DNA of 64,000 nt from Methanobacterium bryantii (GCF_002287175.1 NZ_LMVM01000033.1:227515-291514), one strand, 5' to 3'; counted from the first letter of the stretch, positions 52,321 to 60,617 are shown. The notes: a model not told the origin generated them from the letters alone. Numbers and translations: made by a program.

Positions 52321-54270
52321 TTAAAATCTCTTATTATATTCTAACTCTTTAAATTTTATCCTAAATTTTGTTCCTTCAGTTTTATCTAATTTTATAGAAC
52401 CATCTAACTGGTTTACAAGCATATTTACTAATCGCAGACCTAATGATGAATTTACATTTTTAAAATCAATATTTTCCGGGAAACCAATCCCATTATCACT
52501 TATAATAAGTTCAAACTCTTCCCCATATGAATTAATACTCACTGATATTTTCCCTGGCTCATGATTTGAATCTGAAAATTTTCCATTTTCAGGTCCACGG
52601 CCATAAACCGTTGGAAATGCGTATTTTAGGCTGTTAGAAACCAGTTCGCTTACTATTAGGCCACATGGAACTGCAGTTTCAATATTTAATAAAACTGGTT
52701 CAGATTTAATAAAGAACTCAATATTGTTTTTAGCACCATAAGAAATAAATAAATCATGAACCAGATTTTCGATGTAACTTACGAAGTTTATACTGGTCAG
52801 ATCGGTGGATTGATAAAGCATTTCATGAATTATAGCCATAGATTTAACTCTGTTTTGACTCTCCTGTAAAACATTAATTGCTTCTTGCTCATCAACATAA
52901 TTAGCCTGAAGGTCAAGTAAACTAGAAATTATCTGCAAATTATTCTTAACCCTATGGTGTATTTCCATTAAAAGAGTTTCTTTCTCTTTAAGCGATGCTT
53001 TAATATCATTTACAGCTTTTTTACGCTCACTAATATCACGAAAAACAACCTGTATTGCTTTTTTACCCTCATAAATGAAAGCTGTTGCTAAAACTTCCAC
53101 ATATACTATCGTTCCATCAGGCCGTACAAATTTTTCTTCAATAGGTGGAACAGTCTCACCTTTCTCTAACATGTTTTGCACGCGCTTTGATACTATTTCA
53201 TCGTACTTTGGATGCACAAAATTAAATAATGACTTATTAAAATATTTATATGGATTTTTTACTCCCAAAAGTTTAATTGCTGCACTATTTGCAGAAATGA
53301 TCTTACCTTCACTATGAATAACAACTGCATCAAATGAATTTTCTAATAACTTACGATAATGGTTTTCACTTTCTCTAAGTGCTCTCTTTGATCTTTTCTT
53401 TTCAGTAATGTCTAAAAAAGAAATTACCCGATCTCTTGTATAAGGAATTAAGTCAATAGTTACATAAACATCTCGGATATCTCCCTGTTTATTTATCAAC
53501 TTAATTTCATAATTTTTTGGAGCGGAATCAGGGTCATTTCCCCTTAAATTATGATAATTCGTTAACTGTTCCAGGTCTTCTTCTAGTGCAAAATCCATAA
53601 GACTTTTTTTGCCTTCTAGTTCTTCCTTTGAATATCCAGAAAACTTTTCAAATTCAGTATTTGCAAGAGAAATAACAATATCTTCTCCAATTATTAATGT
53701 TGCAGTTCCAGTATTCTCAAAAATAGTTCTATAATACAATTCTGATGTTTTAAGTGCTTTTTCTGCCTTTTTAGATTCACTGATATCATGACAGATCACA
53801 TTTAATGCGAATATTTCATTATTCATCTTTAATGGAGTTAAATATGTTTTAACATAGCGAATTTCATCATTTCTATCAATAAACCTTGATTCACCAATTT
53901 TAGTCTTATTTTCTCTTAAAACATGGGATATATTGTCCACATGTAATGACATTTCTTCATCAAGCAATAATTTCAGTTCTTTAAAGTTCTTGCCAACTAA
54001 TTCTTCCCAAGTTAACCCTACCACTTCACACGCTGCTTTATTTACATCTATTAAATTACCATCTAATCCTATAATTATCATATAGTCCGGAGATGAATTA
54101 AAAATAGTCTTATACCTTTGTTCATTTTCTTTCAGTTGTTTTTCCGCTTTTTTACCTTCAGTAATATCTTTCATGAAACTTTTTAAATATTTTACCGAAT
54201 CATCACAATTTTTAAAAGCTTTATATATCATTTTAGGGTATATAATCTCTTTGTTTAACATGATACTCAT
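52321..54270 (-). CDS. PAS-domain sensor histidine kinase (HisKA_2 type)
   Basis: A 649-residue cytoplasmic kinase without membrane helices. Three PAS domains cover about residues 50-170, 180-295 and 305-420 (RYKTIFNSSPDYMIIIGLDG, YYRTIFENTGTATLIIGEDI, HYRKLLENSFDAVVIHSEGK). The HisKA_2 phospho-acceptor is in EIHHRVKNNLQIISSLLDLQ near residue 440. The HATPase has SELVSNSLKYAFP and SDNGIGFPENI. The first 35 residues end FMKDITEGKKAEKQLKENEQ, the usual tail of a further PAS domain, so the protein may be N-terminally truncated. No response regulator is nearby. Confidence 0.9.
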   Translation of the reverse strand: MSIMLNKEIIYPKMIYKAFKNCDDSVKYLKSFMKDITEGKKAEKQLKENEQRYKTIFNSSPDYMIIIGLDGNLIDVNKAACEVVGLTWEELVGKNFKELKLLLDEEMSLHVDNISHVLRENKTKIGESRFIDRNDEIRYVKTYLTPLKMNNEIFALNVICHDISESKKAEKALKTSELYYRTIFENTGTATLIIGEDIVISLANTEFEKFSGYSKEELEGKKSLMDFALEEDLEQLTNYHNLRGNDPDSAPKNYEIKLINKQGDIRDVYVTIDLIPYTRDRVISFLDITEKKRSKRALRESENHYRKLLENSFDAVVIHSEGKIISANSAAIKLLGVKNPYKYFNKSLFNFVHPKYDEIVSKRVQNMLEKGETVPPIEEKFVRPDGTIVYVEVLATAFIYEGKKAIQVVFRDISERKKAVNDIKASLKEKETLLMEIHHRVKNNLQIISSLLDLQANYVDEQEAINVLQESQNRVKSMAIIHEMLYQSTDLTSINFVSYIENLVHDLFISYGAKNNIEFFIKSEPVLLNIETAVPCGLIVSELVSNSLKYAFPTVYGRGPENGKFSDSNHEPGKISVSINSYGEEFELIISDNGIGFPENIDFKNVNSSLGLRLVNMLVNQLDGSIKLDKTEGTKFRIKFKELEYNKRF

Positions 54271-54777
54271 TAATTTAGTTTCACAGATGTTTAAATATAA
54301 TTAAATTCTTTGTGAAAATTAGCACGAAAAAATAGTTAATATTACCTTATTTATATAAATTATCATATAAATGAATTCTTTTCCAGATTCAAGCAATAAT
54401 AATTTTTTCTATCTGTTTTAAAGGACATACAAAAATAAAAAAAAGTAAAAAATTTAATAAGTTTCATTCAATGACCTAAACCAACTTTTGAAACATGAGA
54501 AACCAGTAATATTTGAACCTTTAATTATAAATCTGGAAAAATATCTTATTTTTTGAATTAAACTGTAACATTGTTTATTAAAATAACCTGTGTTTGGTTG
54601 TTTCCATACAATATGATCACTTCATTAAAGTGCTTTTTGGAGTTATAAACTATTCAGCTATGTAATTATTTGTATTCCCTAAAACCTTTAATGATGTTAA
54701 CATATCTATAAAAAATTAAAAAAAATATGTTTGTTTTTTTAATCCATCGGTGATAAACTACTGGTCTGGATTAAAGA
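54271..54777. other. Intergenic region between kinase and mer
   Basis: No gene is seen. TTAATCCA (54739-54746) pairs with TGGATTAA (54767-54774) just after the mer stop on the minus strand and may be its transcript end. Confidence 0.5.
54739..54774 (-). terminator. Hairpin downstream of mer
   Basis: TTAATCCA and TGGATTAA form an 8-bp stem directly behind the mer stop codon in the direction of transcription, with T-rich sequence beyond. It is a probable 3' end of the mer transcript. Confidence 0.45.
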
Positions 54778-55743
54778 TTAAAACGTTGAAATAACATCGC
54801 CCAGTAGTTTTATGGATTTTTCTTTATCAGGACCTATTGGTGAACCTGCAACAAACTGAGTTACACCCATTTCTTCCAGGGCTTCAATTTTTGGTATGAA
54901 ATCATCAGGTGCCCCACAAACAGAGAATGCATCTATTAACTTGTTATCTACAGCAGCTATTGCCCCTCCAAAGTCTCCTTTACCAAGAAGTTCTGCTATT
55001 TTTCCAGCTGCAGCATCATCTATGCCGTGTCTTTTTAAAACAGGTGCTGGTGAGCCTCTTGCAATAAATGCCACTACTATTTTAGCTGCCCCGACAGCTT
55101 TACCTGCATCGCCGTCAATGGAACAACAGGTGTATGCTGCAACATCTACATCATCTACATTTTTACCGCCGGCTTCTGCCCCTTCTTTTATAAGCGGAAT
55201 TGCAGTTTCAAAATCTTTAGGGTTTGATGCGTTAATTAAGACCCCATCTGAAATTTCACCCGCGGTTTTAAGCATCATAGGTCCTTGAGCTCCCATATAC
55301 ATTGGTACTTTTTCCTGCACTGCTTTAACGCCTTTAAGGAATGCACCGCTTTCAGTTTTTTCTTTGCTGAGTAATGTTTCCATGGTGGCGATGGATTCTT
55401 TTAGTGTGCTTACTGGTTTTGTCCATTCGATACCTAACGCGTCAAAAGAGGCTTTATCTCCAGGCCCAATACCTAAAGTCGCCCTTCCGTTTGACAGTTC
55501 GTCTATAGTTGCAATTGCTGAAGCAGTTATGGCTGGATTTCTGACGTAGGGGTTGGTTACCCCCGGACCAATTTTTATGGTTTCAGTTCCTTCAGCTATA
55601 AGACCTAAGGTTACATAGACGTTTTTGTTGTCATAATGGTCTGTAACCCACGCATATTCAAATCCAACATCTTCTGCCAGTTTTACCAGCTTAACAATTT
55701 TATCTACTGGCTCGTTTGGAAGAAATTCTATACCAAATTTCAT
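54778..55743 (-). CDS. mer: F420-dependent methylenetetrahydromethanopterin reductase
   Basis: Reduces methylene-H4MPT to methyl-H4MPT with F420H2, a central step of methanogenesis from CO2. The 321-residue luciferase-like TIM barrel starts MKFGIEFLPNEPVDKI and includes YAWVTDHYDNKNVYVTLG, the non-prolyl cis region GVTNPYVRNPAIT, GRATLGIGPGDKASFDALGI and GAQGPMMLKTAGE. AAAGGAGGTAAATGAT is an excellent ribosome-binding site, as expected for a highly expressed gene. Four 23-bp repeats lie upstream. Confidence 0.97.
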   Translation of the reverse strand: MKFGIEFLPNEPVDKIVKLVKLAEDVGFEYAWVTDHYDNKNVYVTLGLIAEGTETIKIGPGVTNPYVRNPAITASAIATIDELSNGRATLGIGPGDKASFDALGIEWTKPVSTLKESIATMETLLSKEKTESGAFLKGVKAVQEKVPMYMGAQGPMMLKTAGEISDGVLINASNPKDFETAIPLIKEGAEAGGKNVDDVDVAAYTCCSIDGDAGKAVGAAKIVVAFIARGSPAPVLKRHGIDDAAAGKIAELLGKGDFGGAIAAVDNKLIDAFSVCGAPDDFIPKIEALEEMGVTQFVAGSPIGPDKEKSIKLLGDVISTF

Positions 55744-55768
55744 ATCATTTACCTCCTTTGAAACTCAC

Positions 55769-55856
55769 GGTCATTATTTATTAAAACCAATGGTAATTTT
55801 TTTTTAAAACCACTGGTCATTATTTATTATAACTGGTGGTCATTATTTATAAATGT
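55769..55856 (-). promoter_or_regulatory. Four 23-bp tandem repeats in the mer promoter
   Basis: GGTCATTATTTATTA-type units start at 55769, 55792, 55815 and 55838, exactly 23 bp apart; the second reads GGTAATTTTTTTTT. In minus-strand sense each gives an AATAAATAATGACC-like block, and the distal one contains TTTATAAATAATG, a good TATA box. The period is close to two helical turns, so proteins bound to each copy would face the same side. Confidence 0.75.
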
Positions 55857-56028
55857 TTTGTTTTTTTCTGTAAAGGGAGTGTAATTAAAATTAATGGATT
55901 AAAACAAGTATAACAAGGCCTAATTATATTTTTAAACTTTAATATATGATAAAAATAAATTAAATAGATTTAAATTCATAAAAACAAAAAAATCGAATAT
56001 TTATGCAAGTATCTATCTACTATTTAAC

Positions 56029-56205
56029 ATGAAAATTAATTACAACAAAACTGCCCTAATTTTAACTGTAATTGGAGCCGCCCTTTTTGTAATCAACGCT
56101 TTGGATGTGTTTTTAGGGTATAAAATAACCCACGGAAAAGGGTTCCAAGTTATAGGGTTAATTTTAATTGCTGTTGGAGTTGTAGTTTGGAGAATTAGAC
56201 TTTAA
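56029..56205 (+). CDS. Small two-helix membrane protein
   Basis: A 58-residue protein with two hydrophobic helices (ALILTVIGAALFVINAL and VIGLILIAVGVVVWRI) joined by a short loop with FLGYKITHGKGF. The ATG has no strong ribosome-binding site, so it may be leaderless. The amphipathic pattern and clean frame ending in RIRL support a real gene. Family unknown. Confidence 0.55.
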   Translation: MKINYNKTALILTVIGAALFVINALDVFLGYKITHGKGFQVIGLILIAVGVVVWRIRL

Positions 56206-56280
56206 TAGAAATTCAAACTATAGTTTTATGGCACGGATACTATCTAAAAAGCTTTAAAAATTAGTTAAAATTATAAAAAA

Positions 56281-56592
56281 TTATTTGTAGAAAAAATCGA
56301 TTTCCAGCTTGTCAGTATCAACAAATATCTGGTTGTAACTGCCTGTTTCCATGATTTCTGTGAGTTCTTCCATGAACTGGTTGTTAATTGAAAATCCCCT
56401 GCCTGTAAAAAAACTTAGTTTTATAAATTTACCTTTATCATCTTCAAAGAGACCTATTTTAATTTCATTGATGATCCGAAACTTGCTCCTAAAACCATCG
56501 AGCTTTTTCCTGATTCTGTTTATTAAATCGTTTCTTTTTGCCCTTGCATTGGCCTCTAATTCAAATATTTCATTTAAATCGTCTGAAAACAT
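56281..56592 (-). CDS. Hypothetical protein
   Basis: A 103-residue soluble protein starting MFSDDLNEIFELEANARAKR. An N-terminal helix is followed by alternating strands (INEIKIGLFEDDKGKFIKL, then FIVD-like QIFVDTDKLEIDFFYK). No motif is recognised. The ATG at 56592 is preferred to an upstream GTG at 56601. It converges with the small membrane protein gene. Confidence 0.6.
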   Translation of the reverse strand: MFSDDLNEIFELEANARAKRNDLINRIRKKLDGFRSKFRIINEIKIGLFEDDKGKFIKLSFFTGRGFSINNQFMEELTEIMETGSYNQIFVDTDKLEIDFFYK

Positions 56593-56634
56593 TGAAACCA
56601 CTTAATATTATTTATTGAGATATTGTTAATATAG

Positions 56635-56740
56635 TTATGGTTGGCTAATCCCAAAGTCCTCAAACGCCTTTTGACTGGCAAACTCAAATGCTTCATCCAT
56701 GATCGAGACTCTTTTCTGCAATTCCCCCAATTTTTTCCAA
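56635..56740 (-). other. Possible fragment of a small gene
   Basis: Minus-strand codons read MDEAFEFASQKAFEDFGISQ up to a stop at 56635-56637. An in-frame upstream extension (FWKKLGELQKRVSI) has no start codon. The protein-like composition suggests a remnant, but nothing homologous is in view. Confidence 0.25.
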
Positions 56741-56890
56741 AAATTTTAACCCTATCAAGATGTCTAAAAGGAAAGAAGTCTAAAGACCTAAAAAGGAAAA
56801 AATAAATCTCTGAAGGTTTATTGGTTAATATAGAACTTCAAAGAAGATATTTAAAATATCTAACTGTCAAAAAGTTTTATGGTGAGAATA

Positions 56891-57127
56891 ATGCCTTTAA
56901 CAATTAATTATAAAAGAAACCGGGAAATTAAAGAGAAATATCCAGAAAGAAGCGACTTAGAAATATGGCTGATGACACACAGCTGGAAAATACGAAAACT
57001 CAACGCTAAGCTTGATGGAAAGCCACTTGCAGAGTTAATAAGGTTAGATGAGAGGTTAATTGTTGTAATTGATGGGAAAAATAAAAAAATGAATATTTTA
57101 AATGATGTGGAAATTGAAGATTTTTAA
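56891..57127 (+). CDS. Hypothetical small basic protein
   Basis: A 78-residue protein (MPLTINYKRNREIKEKYPER, then DLEIWLMTHSWKIRKLNAKL and ERLIVVIDGKNKKMNILNDV). The C-terminal half looks like a beta hairpin with an acidic end. GGTGAGA lies before the ATG at 56891; an in-frame ATG at 56879 overlaps that signal. I recognise no family, and there is no close partner. Confidence 0.6.
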   Translation: MPLTINYKRNREIKEKYPERSDLEIWLMTHSWKIRKLNAKLDGKPLAELIRLDERLIVVIDGKNKKMNILNDVEIEDF

Positions 57128-57192
57128 ATTGATCTATTTCTTCCGCAACTCTCAAAAAATAAGTTCAATTATAAACCAAGCATTAAATACAA

Positions 57193-57579
57193 TTATTTAG
57201 CAAATTTACCTTTTTTAACTTCTTTTTTAATCTCAGAAAGCTCTTTTTTATAATCTTCAGAGATATGTGTCACACTTTCCTTTTGACTTGATTTAACCTG
57301 TTTACCTATTTCAATATCTGCTAAACTTAATTGAAACGCACTGATAAGTTGGGTAATCTCAGAGTCCATATTTACCTTGTAGAGCTGGCTGCGCCCTACC
57401 ATTTTTGTAGGTTTAATAATACCATATTCCTCTAATTGACCTAAAAAATTATATAATGTACTTCTTGCTATTCCAGAATAGTTAGCAATGTCTGTTTTGG
57501 TATATTCAGACCATGGATTAGATATTAATAAATCTATGACCTTAACTTTGGGACATGACCCAAATATTTCTGTAAGCAA
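57193..57579 (-). CDS. Winged-helix regulator, copy A
   Basis: A 128-residue protein with an N-terminal winged helix: KVKVIDLLISNPWSEYTKTD, then the recognition helix IARSTLYNFLGQLEEYGIIK and a wing with SQLYKVNMDSE. The C-terminal tail is charged (KKELSEIKKEVKKGKFAK). It starts at TTG with GGGGGGAT. It is a paralog of the protein at 58021-58389 (LTEFFRNYPRIRVIDLLLSH). It faces a divergent small gene, a frequent arrangement for autoregulated repressors. Confidence 0.75.
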   Translation of the reverse strand: MLTEIFGSCPKVKVIDLLISNPWSEYTKTDIANYSGIARSTLYNFLGQLEEYGIIKPTKMVGRSQLYKVNMDSEITQLISAFQLSLADIEIGKQVKSSQKESVTHISEDYKKELSEIKKEVKKGKFAK

Positions 57580-57667
57580 AAAATCCCCCCATAATGTATT
57601 ATTATACTACAATGATGTATTTAAAATATACGTTAACTATTTAATACATTTAACCATAACTTGTAAT

Positions 57668-57976
57668 ATGAGCATAGATCCCAAAGAAAAAGTATTATTT
57701 AATTTGTTGGCACATGGCTATATCAACAAACGGCACACCACTATTGATAATGCATGTAAGTCATTTCCCAAGGGAGAAAAAAATAAAGCCAAACACGCTA
57801 TAAATGAGCTGATTTTAGAAGGGATCATTCTAGTCAAAAAGACACATCATGGGGCAGATATTTATATTAATCCTAAAATGATACGAGATATATTAGAAAT
57901 GCCAGGAATAAAAGCATTACTTGAAGAAAATAGATTTTTAAAGGGCAGATTCCAAAAATATCTTAAAAATTATTAA
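57668..57976 (+). CDS. Small winged-helix-like protein between two regulators
   Basis: A 102-residue protein (MSIDPKEKVLFNLLAHGYIN, then KAKHAINELILEGIILVKKT and ADIYINPKMIRDILEMPGIK) that looks like a minimal winged helix with a helical tail. No ribosome-binding site is seen, so it may be leaderless. It lies between two paralogous regulators on the other strand, and the three may form a regulatory module. Confidence 0.6.
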   Translation: MSIDPKEKVLFNLLAHGYINKRHTTIDNACKSFPKGEKNKAKHAINELILEGIILVKKTHHGADIYINPKMIRDILEMPGIKALLEENRFLKGRFQKYLKNY

Positions 57977-58020
57977 AAAATTCCATTTAATAAAATATTA
58001 ATTTTTACAAGATGAACTAC

Positions 58021-58389
58021 TCATCTACTGCCCATCTCATCTTCAAATATCTTATCTATATCATTGAAAAGCCCATCTATATCTTCTACTTCTCCATGCA
58101 CTTCTACTTCTTCCCCAATCCCAGTAGCTGCCAGTATGTTCTGAAATGCGTTAAGAGCCTTTACAGCCAGAGAATCCATATCTATAGAGTACAACTGAGT
58201 ATTTCCTATTTTTCTTGTGGGTTTAATTAATTTATATTTATTTAATTCATCAAAAAATTCGTATAAAGTACCTCTTGCTATATCAGCACATTCTGCAATG
58301 TCTTTTTTTGAGTATTCAGTGTACGGGTGCGAAAGCAGGAGGTCAATTACTCTAATTCTGGGATAATTTCTGAAAAATTCAGTTAACAT
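58021..58389 (-). CDS. Winged-helix regulator, copy B
   Basis: A 122-residue paralog of the regulator at 57193-57579, with the same N-terminal frame (RIRVIDLLLSHPYTEYSKKD, IARGTLYEFFDELNKYKLIK, TQLYSIDMDS). The C-terminal tail differs and is acidic (VEDIDGLFNDIDKIFEDEMG) instead of basic, which suggests different partners. GGAAGTG precedes the ATG. This looks like a tandem duplication with one small gene between. Confidence 0.75.
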   Translation of the reverse strand: MLTEFFRNYPRIRVIDLLLSHPYTEYSKKDIAECADIARGTLYEFFDELNKYKLIKPTRKIGNTQLYSIDMDSLAVKALNAFQNILAATGIGEEVEVHGEVEDIDGLFNDIDKIFEDEMGSR

Positions 58390-58517
58390 TTTTCACACTT
58401 CCATGTTCAATTATTGAACACTTAACGTATAATTTTTGGGATCAACATACAAATAGTCAAAATATTTGATTAATTGTACAGCTTTAAATAAAAAAATAAG
58501 GTTTAAAATAATTCTGA

Positions 58518-58540
58518 AATCTTTTGATTTTCAAAAGATT
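58518..58540. repeat. Single perfect 10-bp hairpin with 3-nt loop
   Basis: AATCTTTTGA, loop TTT, TCAAAAGATT. It is the same geometry as the arms of the hairpin arrays but stands alone, 27 bp beyond the stop of the following minus-strand gene, where it may serve as its terminator. Confidence 0.55.
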
Positions 58541-58566
58541 CCCACGCCAGTCAAAAACCGAAAACC

Positions 58567-58998
58567 CTATTCCGGCGGCAAAACTTCAAACAACAGCTCT
58601 TTAAAGTCACCTAACAGTTCTTTTGGAAACATTAAGCCCACACAAATTACAAGGACACCTGTACCTAAAACACCATCTTCCTTATTGGGATCATCTATAA
58701 GTTCCTCACCAAAAACTAATTTTACATTGGCTTTTACCTGGAGAAAATCCCAGAGAGTTTCGCGTTCAGGCTCTGCACCTTTGACTTCAATGTTGTTGCG
58801 TAATGCAAGCTCTAAAAATTTTTTCCAATCTTCAAAATCGCAGAACTCGATCCATGTTGACTCCTTGTAGTCAATACAGCAGTTGCATGTTTCAATTTCC
58901 CAGTGAAAGAAATTTTTAATGACGTCCTCTAAGCCTTCGTCTACAAGAATACAAAAATCTTCATCTATTTCAACTTCTACCTGTTTATGTTCATCCAT
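58567..58998 (-). CDS. Hypothetical acidic Cys-containing protein
   Basis: A 143-residue very acidic protein (HKQVEVEIDEDFCILVDEG). A Cys cluster ETCNCCIDYKESTWIEFCDF lies near residue 45, and hydrophobic VLGTGVLVICVGLMFPKELL is near residue 118. The Cys cluster could bind metal. I recognise no family. AGGTG lies before the ATG at 58998. It is monocistronic. Confidence 0.6.
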   Translation of the reverse strand: MDEHKQVEVEIDEDFCILVDEGLEDVIKNFFHWEIETCNCCIDYKESTWIEFCDFEDWKKFLELALRNNIEVKGAEPERETLWDFLQVKANVKLVFGEELIDDPNKEDGVLGTGVLVICVGLMFPKELLGDFKELLFEVLPPE

Positions 58999-59118
58999 GT
59001 TATTCACCTATATCTGTTATTTAACATTTGCACTTATCTAAACTGAGTTATAATAAATACCAGTACATTTTAGATATTAATTTATAAAAAATTGTTTATG
59101 TATTCTAAATTTAATTAA

Positions 59119-59195
59119 CCTGTCAAAAAACAAAGTTTTTGCATGTTTCATGTTTGTAAGCTTCGTTTGACAAATTAAAAATTGTAAATTTTTAA
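59119..59195. repeat. Small hairpin cluster of the 3-nt-loop type
   Basis: Outer stem TGTCAAA.../TTTGACA encloses AAAAAC-AAA-GTTTTT and GCATG-TTT-CATGT. TTAAAAATT (59175-59183), loop GTA, AATTTTTAA (59187-59195) follows directly. Geometry is the same as in the larger arrays. Confidence 0.6.
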
Positions 59196-59466
59196 TATAT
59201 CTAAAATTCATAAGTTTAAAAAGTTACGTTATTCCAGTACAATCTGGCAGCATGTTCAAATATATTATGATACTCATCCAGCGAAATTTTTCCATGGGGT
59301 TGGAAATGGAGACATTGCATTTTAACAATTATTCTGGCGATAATAGTTAGCATAATAGATAAAATGTAGAAACATTTGCCCGCAAAATTTCTCTTTCAAA
59401 AATATGAATCTAAAACAGCCTACAATTTGAATTCATTCCCTTTTTCTCTCAAAATCAATTTCAAAT

Positions 59467-59496
59467 TTCCAAAACGATTTTAAGAACAATAATATA
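59467..59496 (+). promoter_or_regulatory. Promoter block shared by two paralogs, copy 1
   Basis: TTCCAAAACGATTTTAAGAA through AATATA matches 63335-63364 at 27 of 30 positions and lies 22 bp before its gene's ATG (23 bp at the other site). Confidence 0.65.
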
Positions 59497-59518
59497 ACTT
59501 AATTAAGGAGGGCGTGCT

Positions 59519-59971
59519 ATGCCATCTAACAAGGAAATATCAAAAATGCTTAGGACCAAAATAGAAGAAAAATCGAAAATTGAAGAATCATCAGATTATG
59601 TAAGTGTTACTGGTTACGGACATCGTCTAATTATGGGGCCTGAAGGAATAAAAATAGGAAATAGTTTAATTCCTTTCAAAAAGATTAACGGTATCTATAC
59701 TGAAAAAGATAATTCAGTGCTGGGAGTAAAACTTAAATTAATGGTTAATGGCGGCACAATAAAGATTAAAGATGTCAACCAAAAAGAAGCCAATAAATTT
59801 ATCATTGCTGTAAGCGAGAAATTAAAAGAATTAGAAGAAGAAAAAATTGAAAATACTGGTGAAATTAGCCCAATGGATGAGATTAAAAAAGCAAAGGAAT
59901 TATTAGATATAGGAGCGCTTAATGAAGAAGAATTCATTGAAATTAAGGAAAAATATTTAAAAAAAATCTAG
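59519..59971 (+). CDS. PH-like protein with C-terminal SHOCT domain
   Basis: A 150-residue protein. After a charged N-terminal helix comes a PH/GRAM-like beta domain (DYVSVTGYGHRLIMGPEGIK, then GNSLIPFKKINGIYTEKDNS and IKIKDVNQKEANKFIIAVSE). A short C-terminal SHOCT motif ends it (DEIKKAKELLDIGALNEEEF). SHOCT motifs occur at the ends of oligomeric or envelope-linked proteins of unknown role. GGAGGGCG precedes the ATG. It is a paralog of the protein at 63388-63765, which lacks SHOCT, and shares its promoter block. Confidence 0.72.
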   Translation: MPSNKEISKMLRTKIEEKSKIEESSDYVSVTGYGHRLIMGPEGIKIGNSLIPFKKINGIYTEKDNSVLGVKLKLMVNGGTIKIKDVNQKEANKFIIAVSEKLKELEEEKIENTGEISPMDEIKKAKELLDIGALNEEEFIEIKEKYLKKI

Positions 59972-59979
59972 TAATTATC

Positions 59980-60075
59980 TAAATCACTTTATCATTCATA
60001 TTAGCGTTACTGCAGAATTCTAGAGCTAAAATAACATTCAAAAAGTATACATGAATTTATTGATATTCTGCAGCA
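59980..60075 (-). pseudogene. Decayed 3' fragment of the winged-helix gene at 61304
   Basis: Minus-strand codons read NKFMYTF, then after a frameshift LNVILALEFCSNANMND up to a TAG. This parallels NTFRYKFLNVILEPEGCRYYNDN at the end of the intact protein. CTGCAGAAT (60010-60018) and ATTCTGCAG (60065-60073) also form a 9-bp inverted repeat around it. Confidence 0.45.
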
Positions 60076-60093
60076 TATGCCCCTATTAAAGTA

Positions 60094-60300
60094 CTAACCG
60101 CCGTGAATCATCTTCAATATCTTCACGTTATCACTGCTAGTTAATATTTCGCTTTCACGGACAATAACACTGTTTTTTGTAATGGTAGCTTCAAATACAG
60201 ATATCCCCAAGCGTTCCAGCAGGTCTTTACCAGATATCGTTTCAACATCAATTTCAATTTCTTCATTACCATTCATCCAGTCTGAGACTTCTATTTTCAT
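60094..60300 (-). CDS. Ubiquitin-like MoaD/ThiS/SAMP family protein
   Basis: A 68-residue beta-grasp protein (MKIEVSDWMNGNEEIEIDVE, then LLERLGISVFEATITKNSVI) ending MIHGG. The C-terminal Gly-Gly is the signature of sulfur carriers (MoaD, ThiS) and archaeal modifiers (SAMP). It may serve MoaE at 33.5 kb in molybdopterin synthesis, tRNA thiolation or protein modification; the sequence cannot decide. GAGGGGAT precedes the ATG. An MTH865-family gene lies 77 bp upstream on the same strand. Confidence 0.85.
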   Translation of the reverse strand: MKIEVSDWMNGNEEIEIDVETISGKDLLERLGISVFEATITKNSVIVRESEILTSSDNVKILKMIHGG

Positions 60301-60377
60301 TTTTTTTATCCCCTCTTTTGGTAAATTAGGAAAAAATAAGGTTAAAAATAAGAGAAAAAAAGTTGAGGAGTAAAATT

Positions 60378-60617
60378 TTACAACCCTGCTCCTTCAACTA
60401 TGGCTTTTGCAACATCTTCTGCGCTTTTAAATGGGAAGTCATCGGCTGTGAGTACTTCACCAGCGTCTGATGCTTTTAACTCTACATCTCCAGATTTGCA
60501 GGTTGTGTCTGGGCCGTTTGGAAGTGCCGCGAAAAGTTCTTCAGGGGTATTTATAGGGAAATTTGCACCGGCAAGTGCCCCAATTATCTGGCTTCTTATG
60601 TCTTCTTTTACGCTCAT
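60378..60617 (-). CDS. MTH865-like family protein
   Basis: A 79-residue protein of the MTH865 family (SVKEDIRSQIIGALAGANFP, then INTPEELFAALPNGPDTTCK and LKASDAGEVLTADDFPFKSA), a small helical fold with known structure but unknown function in methanogens. GGAGGAAAAATACC before the ATG at 60617 sets the start; an in-frame extension further up has no such signal. It probably shares a transcript with the ubiquitin-like gene downstream. Confidence 0.85.
   Translation of the reverse strand: MSVKEDIRSQIIGALAGANFPINTPEELFAALPNGPDTTCKSGDVELKASDAGEVLTADDFPFKSAEDVAKAIVEGAGL

Larger units (their letters stand above)
58999..59518. other. Intergenic region with small hairpin cluster
   Basis: A gap of 520 bp with no gene. 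It holds the hairpin cluster at 59119-59195 and, at 59467-59496, the promoter block shared with 63335-63364. Confidence 0.5.
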
